From positions 5,805,935 through 5,869,934 of the forward strand of contig OZ029929.1 in assembly GCA_964023275.1 (NCBI GenBank): a stretch of DNA of 64,000 bases, read 5' to 3'. This DNA comes from Norana najaformis. Lineage: Eukaryota; Annelida; Clitellata; Crassiclitellata; Hormogastridae. A model generated the notes under the pieces. The model saw only the letters and a list, made by a program, of their open reading frames with translations, did no database searches and was not told where the DNA came from. Positions 44,870 through 56,369 of the stretch are shown here, in pieces; position 1 is the stretch's first letter, and every line of letters starts with the position of its first letter. A program made the translations under genes and the position numbers.

Positions 44870-47040
44870 GCTGTATGCGGATCTGAGACTGAGATTCAGG
44901 AGACATGGAAGAGCAGAGCATAGAACTGTATATGACCTGGACAAGCTCCAGGACAGCGTTGTCAGCGAACAGTACACAGTAGAAGTGAGCAACAGATTTG
45001 CGGCACTACTGGAATGTGTGGAAGAGAAGACTCCGGATGTACTGTGGGAAGACATCAAAACAGAGACAAAGGCAACAGCAGATAGATGGCTGGGGAAAAA
45101 GAAGAAGAGTAAAAACAAACCCTGGATGACACTGGAAACTTTGAAACTGATTGAAGTAAGAAGAAATTTGAAATCAGAAAAGAATAGAACCAAAGAGGGC
45201 CAGAAAGCATACAAAGAGGCAAAAAGTGAAGTGCAGAGATACTGCAGGAGGGACAAAAAAGAGTGGATGGAACAACAATGCGGAGATATTGAAGACAACA
45301 TGAAAAGAGGGAACACAAAGAGAGCTTACGAGGTTCTAAAAAAGCTCCGTCAAGATATGACGGCTAAGCAAAGGAACATCGAGGATGAAAAAGGAAGGTT
45401 GCTGTCGGATATGGAGAGCATAAAAAGAAGATGGAAACAATACACAGAAGAGCTGTATAAGGATGAAAACCGGGAGGAAGGGGCGGAAGATAGCGTATTG
45501 GGAGATGATGGATATAGGGCGACTCCAATGGTGATACTGATGGATGAGGTCAGGGACGCAATCAAGAGGCTCCCAAGAGGTAAGGCTACGGGAGTGGATG
45601 AACTGCCGGCAGAGCTATGGAAAGTGGACAGCGATGAGGTAGTGGCAGTCTTCTGTAGACTGTGTAACAGGATATTGGAAAGTGAGGAATGGCCAGAGGA
45701 CTGGGTTAAGTCAATTTTCATCACAATACCGAAAGTCAAAGGTACAACGAAATGCGAGGAACATAGGACTATTGCATTAATCAGTCATGCAAGCAAAATA
45801 ATGCTCAGAGTCTTGCTTTGCAGAATGCAGAAGACGGCGGATGAAGAGTTAGCGGATGTACAGATGGGTTTCAGGAAAGGCGTGGGTACGAGGGATCAAA
45901 TACTCAACCTGAGGATTATCATCGAAAAGGCAAGAGAGCATCAAACACCTTTATACATAGCTTTCATAGATTACAAAAAGGCTTTTGACTCAGTTAAACA
46001 CGGGAAACTATGGAAAGTGCTAAAAGAAATGGGTATGAACAACCAAGTGGTGGAAACACTTAGAATCCTCTACGACAATCAACAGGCGGCTGTCCGCATA
46101 GAGAAGGAAATTACAGATTGGTTCAGAATTGGAAAAGGGGTGAGACAGGGATGCTTGATATCGCCAATGTCGTTTAACAGCTACTCGGAGGAGGTGATGA
46201 GAGAATCTGCCGACGAACTTACGTGGATTGGTGTAACAATAAGCGGGAGAACGATAAATAACTTGCGATATGCGGATGACATTGTGCTGATTGCAACGTC
46301 AAGAGAAAAGCTCCAACAGCTGCTGGACAGAGTCAAATAACTATGGACTGGAAATCAATACCAAGAAAACAAAGGTGATGGTAGTGGACAGAGAACATGA
46401 AAGAATTACGATCATGTGTAATGGTGCAGTCCTGGAACAGGTGGAGTCTTTCAGATACCTGGGTGCTGTGATAGAGCAATCTGGAGATGGGGGCAGAGAA
46501 ATAAGAGCCAGATTGGGGATGGCGCGCACGATCATGAGCTCGCTTGCAGTGATCTGGAGGGACAGGGCTCTGGGAACCTGGCTGAAACTAAGGCTCGTAA
46601 GCGCACTGGTGTGGTCGGTGGCGCTGTATGGGTGTGAGACCTGGACACTGCGGAAAGAAGACAGAAGAAGAATAACAGCGTTTGAAATGACGACGTACAG
46701 GAGGATGCTGAGGGTCAGTTGGAGTGAGCACAGGACAAATGAGTCGATTCTGGAAGAGCTGAAGCCGGAGCGACGCCTGCTGGAGGTGGTGATGAGCAGA
46801 AAGCTGAGCTACTTTGGACATATGATTAGAGCAGACAATCTACCGGCCTTCATATGCCAGGGATATATGGAGGGAAAAAGACCTCGGGGAAGACCAAGAA
46901 GGCGCTGGAGGGATGACGTGACGGAGTGGATGGGGATGTCGATGGCGGACTGCACAAGGAAGGCAAGAGACAGAACTGAGTGGAGAAGACTGACGTCGTT
47001 GGCCATGGTCTCCGATCCGCAGCAATGAGGATGGACAAGA
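44870..47040 (+). mobile_element. Endonuclease/RT-type LINE, nearly intact RT
   Basis: 5'-truncated within the endonuclease-to-RT linker (RHGRAEHRTVYDLDKLQD). The reverse-transcriptase domain is complete: KATGVDELPAELWK, IPKVKGTTKCEEHRTIALIS, QMGFRKGVGTRDQI, FIDYKKAFDSV, GVRQGCLISP and RYADDIVLIATS, with catalytic YADD at 46269-46280. After one extra A in 46335-46337 the frame shifts, and the C-terminal part continues: NNYGLEINTKKTKVM, SALVWSVALYGCETWTLRKE, SYFGHMIRADNL and GKRPRGRPRRRWRDD. The terminus is about 47040, before a simple repeat. It is the youngest-looking LINE here and related to the fragments at 15.2, 29.5 and 39.8 kb. Retrotransposition by target-primed reverse transcription is known for this class. 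Confidence 0.88.
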
Positions 47041-47094
47041 CAAGACAAAATGCTTGACACACTGCTCTGGCTCCCACTCGAGCACAAGATCGCA

Positions 47095-47290
47095 TTAACA
47101 TCACATCACATCGCATCACGCATAACATCACATCACGCATAACATCACAAAACATCACATCACATAACATCATAACACAAACACATAACATCATCATAAC
47201 ACCATAACACATAACACCATATAACATAACATCACACGCATAACATCACATAACATCACATCAGCGCATAACATCACATAACATCGCATC
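47095..47290. repeat. CATAACATCACAT-type simple repeat
   Basis: Irregular repeats of ACATCACATAACATCACA, starting just after the LINE 3' end. Confidence 0.9.
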
Positions 47291-47334
47291 ACACGATTGC
47301 ACGGTACGAACCTCGTTAGTCGGCGCTTCGTAGC

Positions 47335-47480
47335 ATTTCTCGTGCTTTCTCATGTATTCGACCATGTTGTATTCGACTGTTCTGGAACAATCTTCCCTGA
47401 AAATGCATACTTTTTTCTATAAACAATTTAAACTCCGATTAAAACGCACCTTTTCAGATCTGTTACGTATATGATACAAA
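47335..47480 (+). mobile_element. Probable CR1/L2 C-terminal scrap
   Basis: The plus strand reads STVLEQSSLKMHTFFYKQFK and LRLKRTFSDLL, resembling WNxLP...FKxxLKTHLF, with changes. Confidence 0.35.
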
Positions 47481-48900
47481 TATTCATGTTTTAGCGCATT
47501 TCTCAGAGTTCTCAATATGCTATATAAACAGACATAGAGTCCCACACGCATACACAATCAGCCTGGGAGAATGAATAATGAACACCCGCCGAGACTAAGA
47601 AAACTGAGTCCTTAACACTTTGAACATACAGTGACTGCATACAGACCTGCATGCATATTACGAGCATGATCGGAGCAAACGTGCAAGAGCCCCTTTGGGT
47701 CATCTAAGCGGTCATTAACATAAACATTAAGCTACGTTCGACTGTGTACACATCGCACGCGGCCAGTTGGGCAGTAGGCACTTGTACACCAACGTACACA
47801 CTACTCGGCTGGCTTGAAACACTCCCATTTGCCATATATAAATTTTACAAGTAAATAATAAAATTTATCTGTGCCTATTAAATTTCTTAACACTTCAAAA
47901 AACATTTGTGCTTGATTTTCTAGCAACCTGGATTGATTTTTGTCATAAAATAATAGCGTTTTCTAAATTCATTAAACGAAATGACGTGAGAAACATCACT
48001 TTACATTCGCTAGTTGGCAGCACAGTTTCATTACATGTCCATTAAGACAGCTTCCAATGATCCAACTGCATTCGCTAGACGGCGATAGGGAGAAATGAAA
48101 TGTCCATAAATTGACAAAATCGGTTCTAAGTGATTTTTACGCAACACGTGTTTTTCACGTTTTCGACAAATTTCATCGAAAATAAGACCAGATATGGACT
48201 TACGGCGTAGGAAAAACATCTACCGTCGTCAGAGAACAGGTAATCCATGACTTTAACGGGATACATTCAACGTTAACACGATACATTGACGGACTGCTAA
48301 CCTATCTCTGCCATGTGTTTCAACCAACTGCCAAACACAGCGAAATTTCTTTGCCAGATTTGACTCAGAAAATTTGAGATTTTCAAAAGTTTTGATCTTT
48401 TCGTCGAAACTTGATGGATCTGATGCAGGACTCGAAACTACATGGGGCATTGTGTTTTTGGGGTCTGGGGATCAGAAATAATTGAGAAAATTGGGAAAGA
48501 AGTTGGTGAGGTAGCGTATGTCCATCAGCCCGACCTCTGCAACGCCGATGGCCATACATAACACCAAGTCACATGACTTGGCAAGGCCGTAGCTAGTGGT
48601 CACATGACTTGGCTCGGAGCCAGTGAACGATTTATGGATCCATATAAACAGAATAAGAGTGGGACACAGAGATACAAACAGAGATAACTGTGGTAAATAG
48701 AGATAGAAGCAAAAGGACACCAGAGTGTCTTACAGGAACACTTTGATGAGCGCAATGCGTTTAGCCTGCGACTATTTTTAGGTCCCTACAGAGATAGAGT
48801 GTTTTACAGAGATACAGAGATACACACAGTGGTAAATAGAGAAAACCTTCCTGCTATGGTCTATTTATAGGTTCTATAAATAGAGACACAGTGACAGAGG
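47481..48900. other. No gene seen; CTCF-like motifs and GAGATA repeats
   Basis: CTCF-like motifs lie at 48001-48025 and 48067-48087. At 48670-48850 there are loose CAGAGATA repeats. No supported exon. Confidence 0.4.
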
Positions 48901-48902
48901 GT

Positions 48903-49095
48903 AATGGTAATAGTAAACTCGAGATTCTCAAGCGCCAAACGAAAGTTATGTCCCGGGAATCAGCTTATTCACAAGTGCTCAGTCAAAACAAAATCGTTAG
49001 GCACGAGGGTTAGAAACGTTTCCAGGTCAAGGTACAAGAGGGAGGCAGGCAGTACGGCTACGGTGGAATGTTTGGAAATGGAGCGACAAAATAGA
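48903..49095 (-). mobile_element. Family-1 LINE 3' end
   Basis: AGTAAACTCGAGATTCTCAA, GCGCCAAACGAAAGTTATGT, then GGTTTCCAGGTCAAGG-like sequence and GGCTACGGTGGAATG. Confidence 0.7.
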
Positions 49096-49877
49096 TAATG
49101 GGAAATAAATGGGTAGGTGGCCAACTGAGTCAGAGTGAATATGTCGAGGCTAAGAAAATGCTTCGTTATGTGCAAATTTGATTGCGCATTTTCTTAAATT
49201 TGTACCGTCAGAGGTTGAAAGACATTAGTTTGAAAGGTGGTTCGTGTATAAGGCCAGTAAACCCCGATGGAAAATTTGACCTAACAAAGTACGCTATATA
49301 AACATTTGAGTCAAACTATGGCGCCTTGCAAGATGCCGAGAACAATTTGATTTAAAGTTCTTAAATTTAATCAAAATCATAAATTATGGGTCTTAGATTT
49401 TAGGTGGAATATTGACAAGAGATAATTAGAAGTATTCCATTTATTTTCTAGGTAGAAGATTGGCAAGAGTTAGTTAGAAATATGCGATCGCCGTTTTTCA
49501 GATAAATTAAGCAAAATGTCACTAATTTATGGTGCGCTTACCATCGGAGAAGTATGAAAGTGTTTACCTGTTTTAATTAATTAGTGTAGTAATATTTTAT
49601 TATAGATTGATGCCTTGTGCATTTGTTGATTATGAGAACGGCGCTATAGAAGTCATTCATTTAGATTCTATTATATTGAGCTACGTTGAGGTAAGGTAAC
49701 ACTTCTTTACACGTCTCTGTAGAAGCTCCACAGTCTAAGGACCATGTTTAGGCAAAGTGAGGAAGGAAAAATTCCATTTATTAGACGTGTGTCAACGTAG
49801 GTAACTACAGAAACATTAATTGTAACAAAAAATTTCAAATAATTGAATAAACTAACTAAATAACTTGCTGTGTTTAG
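49096..49877. other. No gene seen; family-2 LINE tail at its centre
   Basis: TTGATGCCTTGTGCATTTG...GCGCTATAGAAGTCATTC at 49608-49655 is a plus-oriented family-2 terminus. The rest is AT-rich. Confidence 0.45.
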
Positions 49878-49969
49878 ATGGAAAGAAACCAGTCAATGCC
49901 AGTTTGCAGTCTTCAAAACCAACTTGGACAACTTCAGAATCAACTGAGTCCTGATGATCTAAGCAGTGG
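49878..49969 (+). CDS. Candidate exon, Gln-rich
   Basis: After acceptor CTTGCTGTGTTTAG the plus strand reads MERNQSMPVCSLQNQLGQLQ and NQLSPDDLSSG, up to a modest donor GTACAA. The other two frames contain stops. The heptad-like LQNQLGQLQNQL suggests a short coiled coil. It may belong with the exons at 51.8-58.5 kb, but the phase match to them is not established. Confidence 0.35.
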
Positions 49970-50009
49970 GTACAACAAAACCTTAACTGAGAGATAATCT
50001 TTTTAGGCA

Positions 50010-50500
50010 TACTGCTGTCTTTCAGTGGACTGGTATTTTGGATATTTACCCGATCGCGGCTCAGTTTTTATGTGTGATCTCTTGATGCCTTGTGCATTAG
50101 GCACTGGCACAATGGAAGTTACTAATTAAGTGCTCTTTTCTTCTTACCTTGTAATCTGTTCAGATCTGGGACTTCTACAGTGATTTTATCATGATGCACA
50201 AGACATCAATCGAAGGCCACTCATAGGCAAAACTATAGTTCTGATATCAGAATCCACTGAACAGTTGAGAACGGCTCCATCCTTACCTTAATGAAAGGGA
50301 ATGTAGCCTATCAGTCTCATCTTTTTAGGGAGAGGTCAGCTTTTTTATATGCGCTGAATTTTGATGTGACTTATTTAAGATTCTATAAGTTCTGCTTTGA
50401 CTGATTGTTTTGTGTTGTATTGTATTTTAATGTGATGTGTTTTGTTGACCAGTGTATGGTAGAGCCTCTTACAGAATAAACTGCTTAGAGATGCTGGCGA
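50010..50500 (+). mobile_element. Family-2 and other LINE 3' ends
   Basis: A plus-oriented family-2 terminus (TTGATGCCTTGTGCATTAGG...GGAAGTTACTAATTAAG) lies at 50085-50130. A minus-oriented relative is at 50165-50225. A separate LINE tail (GGGAGAGGTCAGCTTTTTTA ... GTTTTGTTGACC) is at 50270-50500. Confidence 0.55.
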
Positions 50501-51280
50501 CATGATATCTCAGGGAAACAGATGCGTTCTGAAGGAAGTGAATTGCTAGAGTACTGTATCTACAACCTGACTTCAATACCAGTAGTAAGTGGTGGTGGCA
50601 CGTTTTTATATTGCCTCAGCTAAGCAATATATATAGGCAGTCCGTGGCTCTTTGCATATGATTCAAGTAACTAAATGTTAATGGTCAAATTTTTATATCA
50701 TATGTAAATATGGTGATTATACGTATGACCTCAGTGTTTTTATCGGTTTAGATCCTTCACCACCGCTGCCCATTTGAGTGGGTGCCATGCCATGTAAGGT
50801 CCCTGTGCATTGACTGCACTAGCCCGAGATTCAAATCTTGGACATAAGCCATGATTGGTTTGCAAACCTGCATTCTCACATGCCAGGAACCTTGACATAC
50901 ACTTACCAATGTCGCTGTGTCTAGCTGTATGATGTCTGGAACAATGATCTCTTATTGTCATCATTATTAAATCCAGTCAAGCAGTTGATTAAAACAGAGA
51001 AATAGCTTGCATATGGGAAAGACAACTTGGGGAGATCTCTAGTTATGATTTGAAGACTTTGCTTTATTGCCATTGTAATTTAGAAGTTGTTTTTGGGCTG
51101 TTGTTTTTAATGGGATGTGGAGGAAATGAACTTCAGGGCAAGAAGTTAAGTCTGCTTCAGAGAAGTGGCTTTGTAGCCAGAGTGGGTGTTCTTATGAGGC
51201 CCTTGCACAACAGTTTTGATACAAGGTAAATGGTTGGTTGGTTGGCTGGCTGTCGGGCTGGTTAACTCTTACTTTTTTCA
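50501..51280. other. No gene seen; SINE-like B box
   Basis: GAGATTCAAATCTTGG near 50826 resembles a tRNA B box, with repeat-like flanks to about 50960. Nothing else is recognised. Confidence 0.35.
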
Positions 51281-51432
51281 AATTGCTTATCCACTGTAGG
51301 CCGCCTCTCTGTCGTAGTGAACTGACATGCTGGATATTGACCTGATTTTGGCTTGGCTTTGACCTGATTTTGGCTTGGCTTTGGTGCACCATCAGTTGAT
51401 GCCTTGTGCATTAGACACCAGTTACTAATTAC
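51281..51432 (+). mobile_element. Family-2 LINE 3' end
   Basis: CTTATCCACTGTAGGCCGCC, a local duplication of TTTTGGCTTGGCTTTG, then TTGATGCCTTGTGCATTAGA and TTACTAATTACAGTTACAG. Confidence 0.75.
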
Positions 51433-51809
51433 AGTTACAGTTCGTTTATTCATTGTTTCGTTTAGAGCAGTTTATTATTAGTGAAATTCGTTCATTCTTT
51501 CAGAGTGTTTTAATATGAAATTACAGTTTTTTCGTTCAATTTTTCATTTAGAACAGATTGTCGTGCAGATTCATTCATTCAGACAATTTTTTAAAAATAA
51601 GTTATGGTGCAGTTCATTCATCCAGTATTTAATTTTTTCTTTCATTCAATGATTACTTTATTCGTCCATCCACCCATCTGTTTCTCTGTCTATGTCCATC
51701 CATCAGTCAGTTTGTTGAGTCCATATTTTGTACCTTTGACTTGCTCTAGATTGGACTGAGTCCCATGCAATGCAGTTGAAAAGCTTAACAATTGGACATT
51801 GATGCTCAG

Positions 51810-51850
51810 CTTGAAGAGAAGAAACTTGATCTGCAAATCAGACACAGTGG
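51810..51850 (+). CDS. Candidate coiled-coil micro-exon
   Basis: 41 nt between acceptor ATTGATGCTCAG and GTGTAG, reading LEEKKLDLQIRHS. Charged and heptad-like, but short and with a weak donor. Confidence 0.2.
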
Positions 51851-51889
51851 GTGTAGCATTTTCAACGACAGGTTCATCATCTCATCTGG

Positions 51890-51965
51890 AAACTTCTACT
51901 ACAGCACCATTATCGTAATACACTACGCATCAACTGATGGTCTTTTTCTAAGGAAAGCCAAATCC
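51890..51965 (-). mobile_element. Family-2 LINE 3' end, short
   Basis: AACTTCTACTACAGCACC...CGCATCAACTGATGGTC. Confidence 0.5.
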
Positions 51966-51984
51966 ACAGGATGAAACCAGTTGA

Positions 51985-52385
51985 GATGCGATGGCTCCCA
52001 ATACGGTAGCTTATTCTCTTCAAAATCTTGACCCTCACGTGGAACTGTCTTGTTGGCTGTGTTCCGATTTTTCTAAGGGAGCTCTGCATCCCCCTTTCTT
52101 CTATTCCTGATCTCAGATCGCTGAGTTCATCGGTTCAGGGCGATCTCTCCATCCCTCTAGCTCGAACTGCCGCTGCTCAGCACCGCAGCTTTGCTATTGC
52201 TTGCCCTGATTCTTTGAATGACTTACCTGCCAACCTTCGACAGGTGCTTCTCTCCCTCTCCCCTTTCCTCTTCCGCAAGCGCTTGAAGACCGTATTATTC
52301 TCCAGTTCTGGCACGATGGGCCGGGAGTGCCTCTGATGAGGCTACCTTGAAGCGGCGCTTTACAGATTTACGTTTACGATTTGTG
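51985..52385 (+). mobile_element. CR1/L2-type LINE 3' end, family 4
   Basis: Reads RTAAAQHRSFAIACPDSLND, LPANLRQVLLSLSPFLFRKR and LKTVLFSSSG, the end of CR1/L2 reverse transcriptase, followed by GCGGCGCTTTACAGATTTAC and GTTTACGATT. Confidence 0.75.
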
Positions 52386-53324
52386 AGGCCTCTGAGACCA
52401 GTAGAGAGGCTACAGAGAATAAGCAGTGTGAAAAAGACGAGACTTCAGACATGATCTAAATCTCTCTCTCTAGTGATGTACTCCTAGAAGCATAGCCTTG
52501 GCCATGATGCAACATCAAGCCAACCTTATCTGGGCTGTCCTCCAAGCAGTATGGATCCCAATGTTCAAAGGTGAAAGATCTCTCTCCACAGTTCTTGGCC
52601 ACATGGCTCTTGGACGGCCAAGTGGTCTTCTTCAATCCCCCTGGGGATTGTTCATCATTGACCATAAGGCTTTCCAGTGATCCTCTTCCTTGGCAGTGTG
52701 GGGTAATGGATTGATGTGCATTATAATACTGGCGCTATGGAAGTCAGATTCAGTTATATTATACTAGAGAGAAAGAGGCTTAATTTGCAATTAGTAATTA
52801 GTAACTTCTAATGTGCTTGTGTTCAGGCATCAACCGATGGCACACCAAAGCCTAAGCAATCAGGTCAACATCCAGAAAATAAACCCTCACACTCTACTTT
52901 ACAAGCCAGTGGTCAAAACAGTCAGCTTCTGTGTCACACAGAAGTTTGTTTTATTTAATGTAATGTAGTGTTATATAATATGCCCTGTAATGTATTGAAA
53001 ATTTATATAGCGCCACTTGAGGAAAATTACCAATAAAAAATCTGACGATGCAGACCGTCATCACAAGCGGTTGTTATAATTACTAATTAGTGAATAAATT
53101 ACTATTTATTATTTACTATTGAGTTACTGATGTGCTTTGGACAACACAGTTTAGGAAATCAGAATTACAGAAAACCTTAGAAGAAAGTTAGACTACGTTG
53201 CCATTGGAGACGAAAATTTTCTATTTACTTGCGTTTTAACTGTGTAGTGTACATATAGTTTTACCAAATTCTTAACTGGAAGTTCAGCGGCATGTTTATG
53301 AATTTTTATTTTGCTTTGTCACAG
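52386..53324. other. No gene seen; short LINE tails
   Basis: A minus family-2 tail lies at about 52790-52870, and an ATTTATATAGCGCCACTTG LINE tail at about 52995-53060. Frames at 52456-52680 lack motifs. Confidence 0.4.
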
Positions 53325-53363
53325 TTTCTGAAGCTGGAAGAAATGGAAAAGATGAAACTTATG
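53325..53363 (+). CDS. Candidate 39-nt exon
   Basis: Acceptor TTTTGCTTTGTCACAG and donor GTAGGT flank 39 nt. In phase 0 it reads FLKLEEMEKMKLM. In the phase needed to join the exon at 54962 it reads SEAGRNGKDETY. Splice signals are good; the frame is undecided. Confidence 0.35.
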
Positions 53364-53852
53364 GTAGGTTACACGTGTCCGTGTGGAAAGGCTGATTCAG
53401 TCTAGCTGAGGCTTTCATTTGATTCGGGGACACACCACTGAGTTGGCCCCAAACTGGTTTTAGTCTGGGTTACCCACTGAAATTATGAAGTAAAAGTTGG
53501 CAATTATATTATACTGTTTAAGAAAGAAAAGGAGAAAATAAGGAAAAATTAAAGCAAAACAGAAGGAAAATGGACAGTAAATGTGGAGAAGGACCAAAGA
53601 AATGTGGACCACAGTAAAATTTGGCCCTCCTCCCTTGCTGAGTTCTGTATCCACCTGTGTCTGTGTTGTTATGATTTGCATCCAGAGCAAAATAGGGAGC
53701 AGGTGGCAGGTGGGTCGTCTTCCTTTATCTACATCTGTTTCTGGATGGAAACATTTTGCCAACACCTGAAAGCTATTCTGTTTTAACTGGGACTGAGCTG
53801 GGAGCGTCCCTGCATGGAGATCCACAAGGGGCGCTATATAAATTGCTCTGAG

Positions 53853-53888
53853 TGGTAGGTAGGTAGGTAGGTAGGTAGGTAGGTAGAT
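53853..53888. repeat. (GTAG)n microsatellite
   Basis: Eight to nine GTAG units, with degenerate GTAGGTA sequence continuing to about 54060. Confidence 0.9.
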
Positions 53889-54224
53889 GGCTTGCCTAAA
53901 CTTTTAAATCTATAAGTAAATTGCTCTGTAAGTAGTTAATTGGTAGGCAGGTAGGTACATACATATGTGGAATAGTTAGTAAGTAACTAGGGAAGTAAGT
54001 TGGTATCTAGGTAGGTAGGTAAGTATGTAGGTAAGTGGTTTTAGGTAGATTGGTATATAGCATGGGTATTTATGTGAGTGCGTGGGTGAGTCCATAGGTT
54101 TGTCAGTCAGGATGGATGGTGAGTTAGGGTGGTTATATCTGATATGGTTTCATGTATGGTGCACAGATAGTTGCTTAGCAATACTTCAGCAAAGTTTCAC
54201 AGTAGAGTCAGATTTACTTCTACC

Positions 54225-54395
54225 CATCTAGTGTCTGAGATTCAATCAATGGTGCTGAGCAATTGTGAGTGAAGGACTTGCTGAAGGTCCCTACACAGTA
54301 ACCGTCTCAGGGGAGCTGGCTCAAACTCGTACTCTTCTTGTTACAAGCCGAGCGCTGTAACCAGTCGGCTACCTTGACCTATATACAAGCTGAGC
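54225..54395 (-). mobile_element. tRNA-derived SINE (SINE-A)
   Basis: On the minus strand, A box TAGCCGACTGG (54361-54371) and B box GAGTTTGAGCC (54318-54328) stand about 45 bp apart as in a tRNA, followed by a body with GGACCTTCAGCAAGTCC. Related bodies occur at 58.9-59.1 and 63.3-63.5 kb. Confidence 0.7.
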
Positions 54396-54880
54396 GTTCT
54401 AACCAATCGGCTGCCATGACCTACATACAAGCTGAGCATTCTAACCAAACGGCTACTGTGACCTACATACAAGCTGAGTGTTCTAACCAATCAGCTACCT
54501 TGACCTACTTACAAGCTGAGCGTTTTAACCAATGGGCTACTGTGACCTTCATACAAGCTGAGCATTTTAACCAATCGGCTACCGTGACCTGTATAAAAGC
54601 TGAGCATTCTAACCAGTTGGCTACTTTGACCTACATACAAGCTGAGCGTTCTAACCAATCGGCTGCCATGACCTACATACAAGCCGAGCATTCTAACCAA
54701 ACGGCTACTGTGACCTACATACAAGCTGAGCATTCTGACCAGTTGGCTACCATGACCTGTATAAAAGCTGAGCATTCTGACCAGTTGGCAACCATGACCT
54801 GTATAAAAGCTGAGCATTCTGACCAGTTGACTGTCACCTACATACAAGCTGAGCGCTCAAACAAATCAGCTACTGACGGC
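54338..54880. repeat. 42-bp array of SINE A-box halves
   Basis: About thirteen units. On the minus strand each reads CATGGCAGCCGATTGGTTAG then AACGCTCAGCTTGTATGTAG, that is, the 5' tRNA half of the adjoining SINE with its A box. Because 42 is a multiple of three, the plus strand is open (14-residue repeat AERSNQSATLTYIQ), as is the minus strand. I do not regard either as a proven gene. Confidence 0.9.
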
Positions 54881-54961
54881 ACCTGTGATTTGTATGAAAA
54901 AATTAATATAGTTTTGGCTGCCATTTTGTACAATCTCATCATCTGTTATTTTGATTCTCAG

Positions 54962-55022
54962 GATTCGAGGGACTGGAACAACAGGAGAGAGGACAAGAAG
55001 ATTACAAGATCCTTCATAAAGC
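54962..55022 (+). CDS. Coiled-coil gene, penultimate exon
   Basis: After acceptor TTATTTTGATTCTCAG the phase-1 frame reads FEGLEQQERGQEDYKILHK, and a GC-GTAGGA donor leaves phase 2. The exon at 58383 resumes exactly in that phase, giving ...LHKA-KELEKKIERSKEK. The in-phase junction supports a real transcript. The frame of the 42-bp array reads into the same bases in another phase, probably by chance. Confidence 0.5.
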
Positions 55023-55394
55023 GTAGGAAGAAGCGGAGCTGAGATGAAGAGTTGACTCAAGCTGGCAACTGTCAACTCTGGATGGAACACCATTGTGTGT
55101 ATGTGTAAGAGAGCCCACCAGTGGCAAGTTTTTTTTCTTACCTGAGCCTTTTGCTTGCTGATGAACTGTCTTTTCTCAGTGGACTTCAACACCACTTGGT
55201 TTTTGTGAGTTTCTTAGGGCAGTATATGTAGTGTCTGGATTTATACATACTTATAAGTGGTAAGGCTCAGAGGCAACTTTTGTAATTGTAATTGTAAATT
55301 TGTATAGCACATCTTCAAGAGAAGCTACTCAGAGGTGCTTTCTATGCTGGCCTTAACGACATTAAATGTCATTAAATGGCAAGAGTAATTTATG

Positions 55395-55590
55395 TTATTG
55401 ACTTGCTGGAATCGTCTCCCTCAAGAATTGCAACTTGAGCTCCTTTCTCTACCCCTCTCAGTGTTCCGCAGGCGGCTGAAGACTGTACTGTTTAACAGTG
55501 ATTTTACTCCTACGGGTCGGAAGGACCTCTGTTGAGTTTATCCTCTAAGAGGCGTTTTATAAGTCTCAAATTACGATTACAATTACTACT
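55395..55590 (+). mobile_element. CR1/L2-type LINE 3' end
   Basis: One plus-strand frame reads WNRLPQELQLELLSLPLSVF and RRRLKTVLFNSDFTPTG, then AAGAGGCGTTTTATAAGTC and an ATTACGATTAC tail. It resembles families 1 and 4. Confidence 0.75.
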
Positions 55591-55749
55591 TACATCAGCT
55601 GATCCCTTCTACTTTTTGGACCACTTCTTGAAGGAATATTTATGACAGTCACATATTATCTGAGGAATTACTGCATTTACCTTTAGTAAAACAAATTAGG
55701 CTCCCATATCTCCCTAGTGGAACATAAGAAAGAGTCACTCATTTTCTGC

Positions 55750-55990
55750 TCTTTGCCCTTTGAGCCGCAATGGACGAATCCCAAAGTCCTGCACAGGGAC
55801 CAGTGCATCACAAATTTTGCTGTTTACTTCCCAGCTTATGCTAGTACCAAGTTATGCCGCTTGATGTCAGGGACAGTTGTGTGTGTGAACTACTTGTTCA
55901 TGGCCATTACAGAGTCCACTCAGCCGACTTGAACCCACAATTGTTGGATTACAGACCATGTGCTCTACCCAACAGCGCATTGTGCTGCAC
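55750..55990 (-). mobile_element. tRNA-Lys-like SINE (SINE-R), full head
   Basis: The minus strand from about 55985 reads GCGCTGTTGGGTAGAGCACA, an anticodon region CTGTAATCC, and a B box GTGGGTTCAAGTC, very like a tRNA-Lys gene. It is followed by a body shared with 29158-29290 and 40630-40880. The anticodon region is altered and a body is attached, so it is a SINE, not a tRNA gene. Confidence 0.7.
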
Positions 55991-56369
55991 ATACTTTGTC
56001 TCATGTGAGAATCAGTTTATTTATAGATTTATTTATTTATTAATGTGCTTAATGTTGGTACACCTGAATCTGAGGGTGGAAAATAATTGCCTATAATCAA
56101 CCCAAAACGATGTTTTCTTTTCTTCAGAAATTTTGAGATGATGCTGTAGAGAATCTTCTTCATCATCACAAGAAACAAAAGAATTTGCAGAAAAAACAGC
56201 CAGTCATTTGAAACTCGTAATATTTTAATATTAATTACAGATTAAGAAATTCTTTGATTACTACTTTTTAGGTGATTGCCACTTAAATTGTTGATTGATA
56301 ATTAGTTAATTAATAATTGATTAATGATTTTTATGAATAGTTATTTAGTTAATTTATGAATATGATTAA

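Noticed and set aside
55925-55990. tRNA-Lys gene on the minus strand
   Set aside because: It has an altered anticodon region, poor acceptor-stem pairing and an attached SINE body shared with other copies; it is a SINE head.
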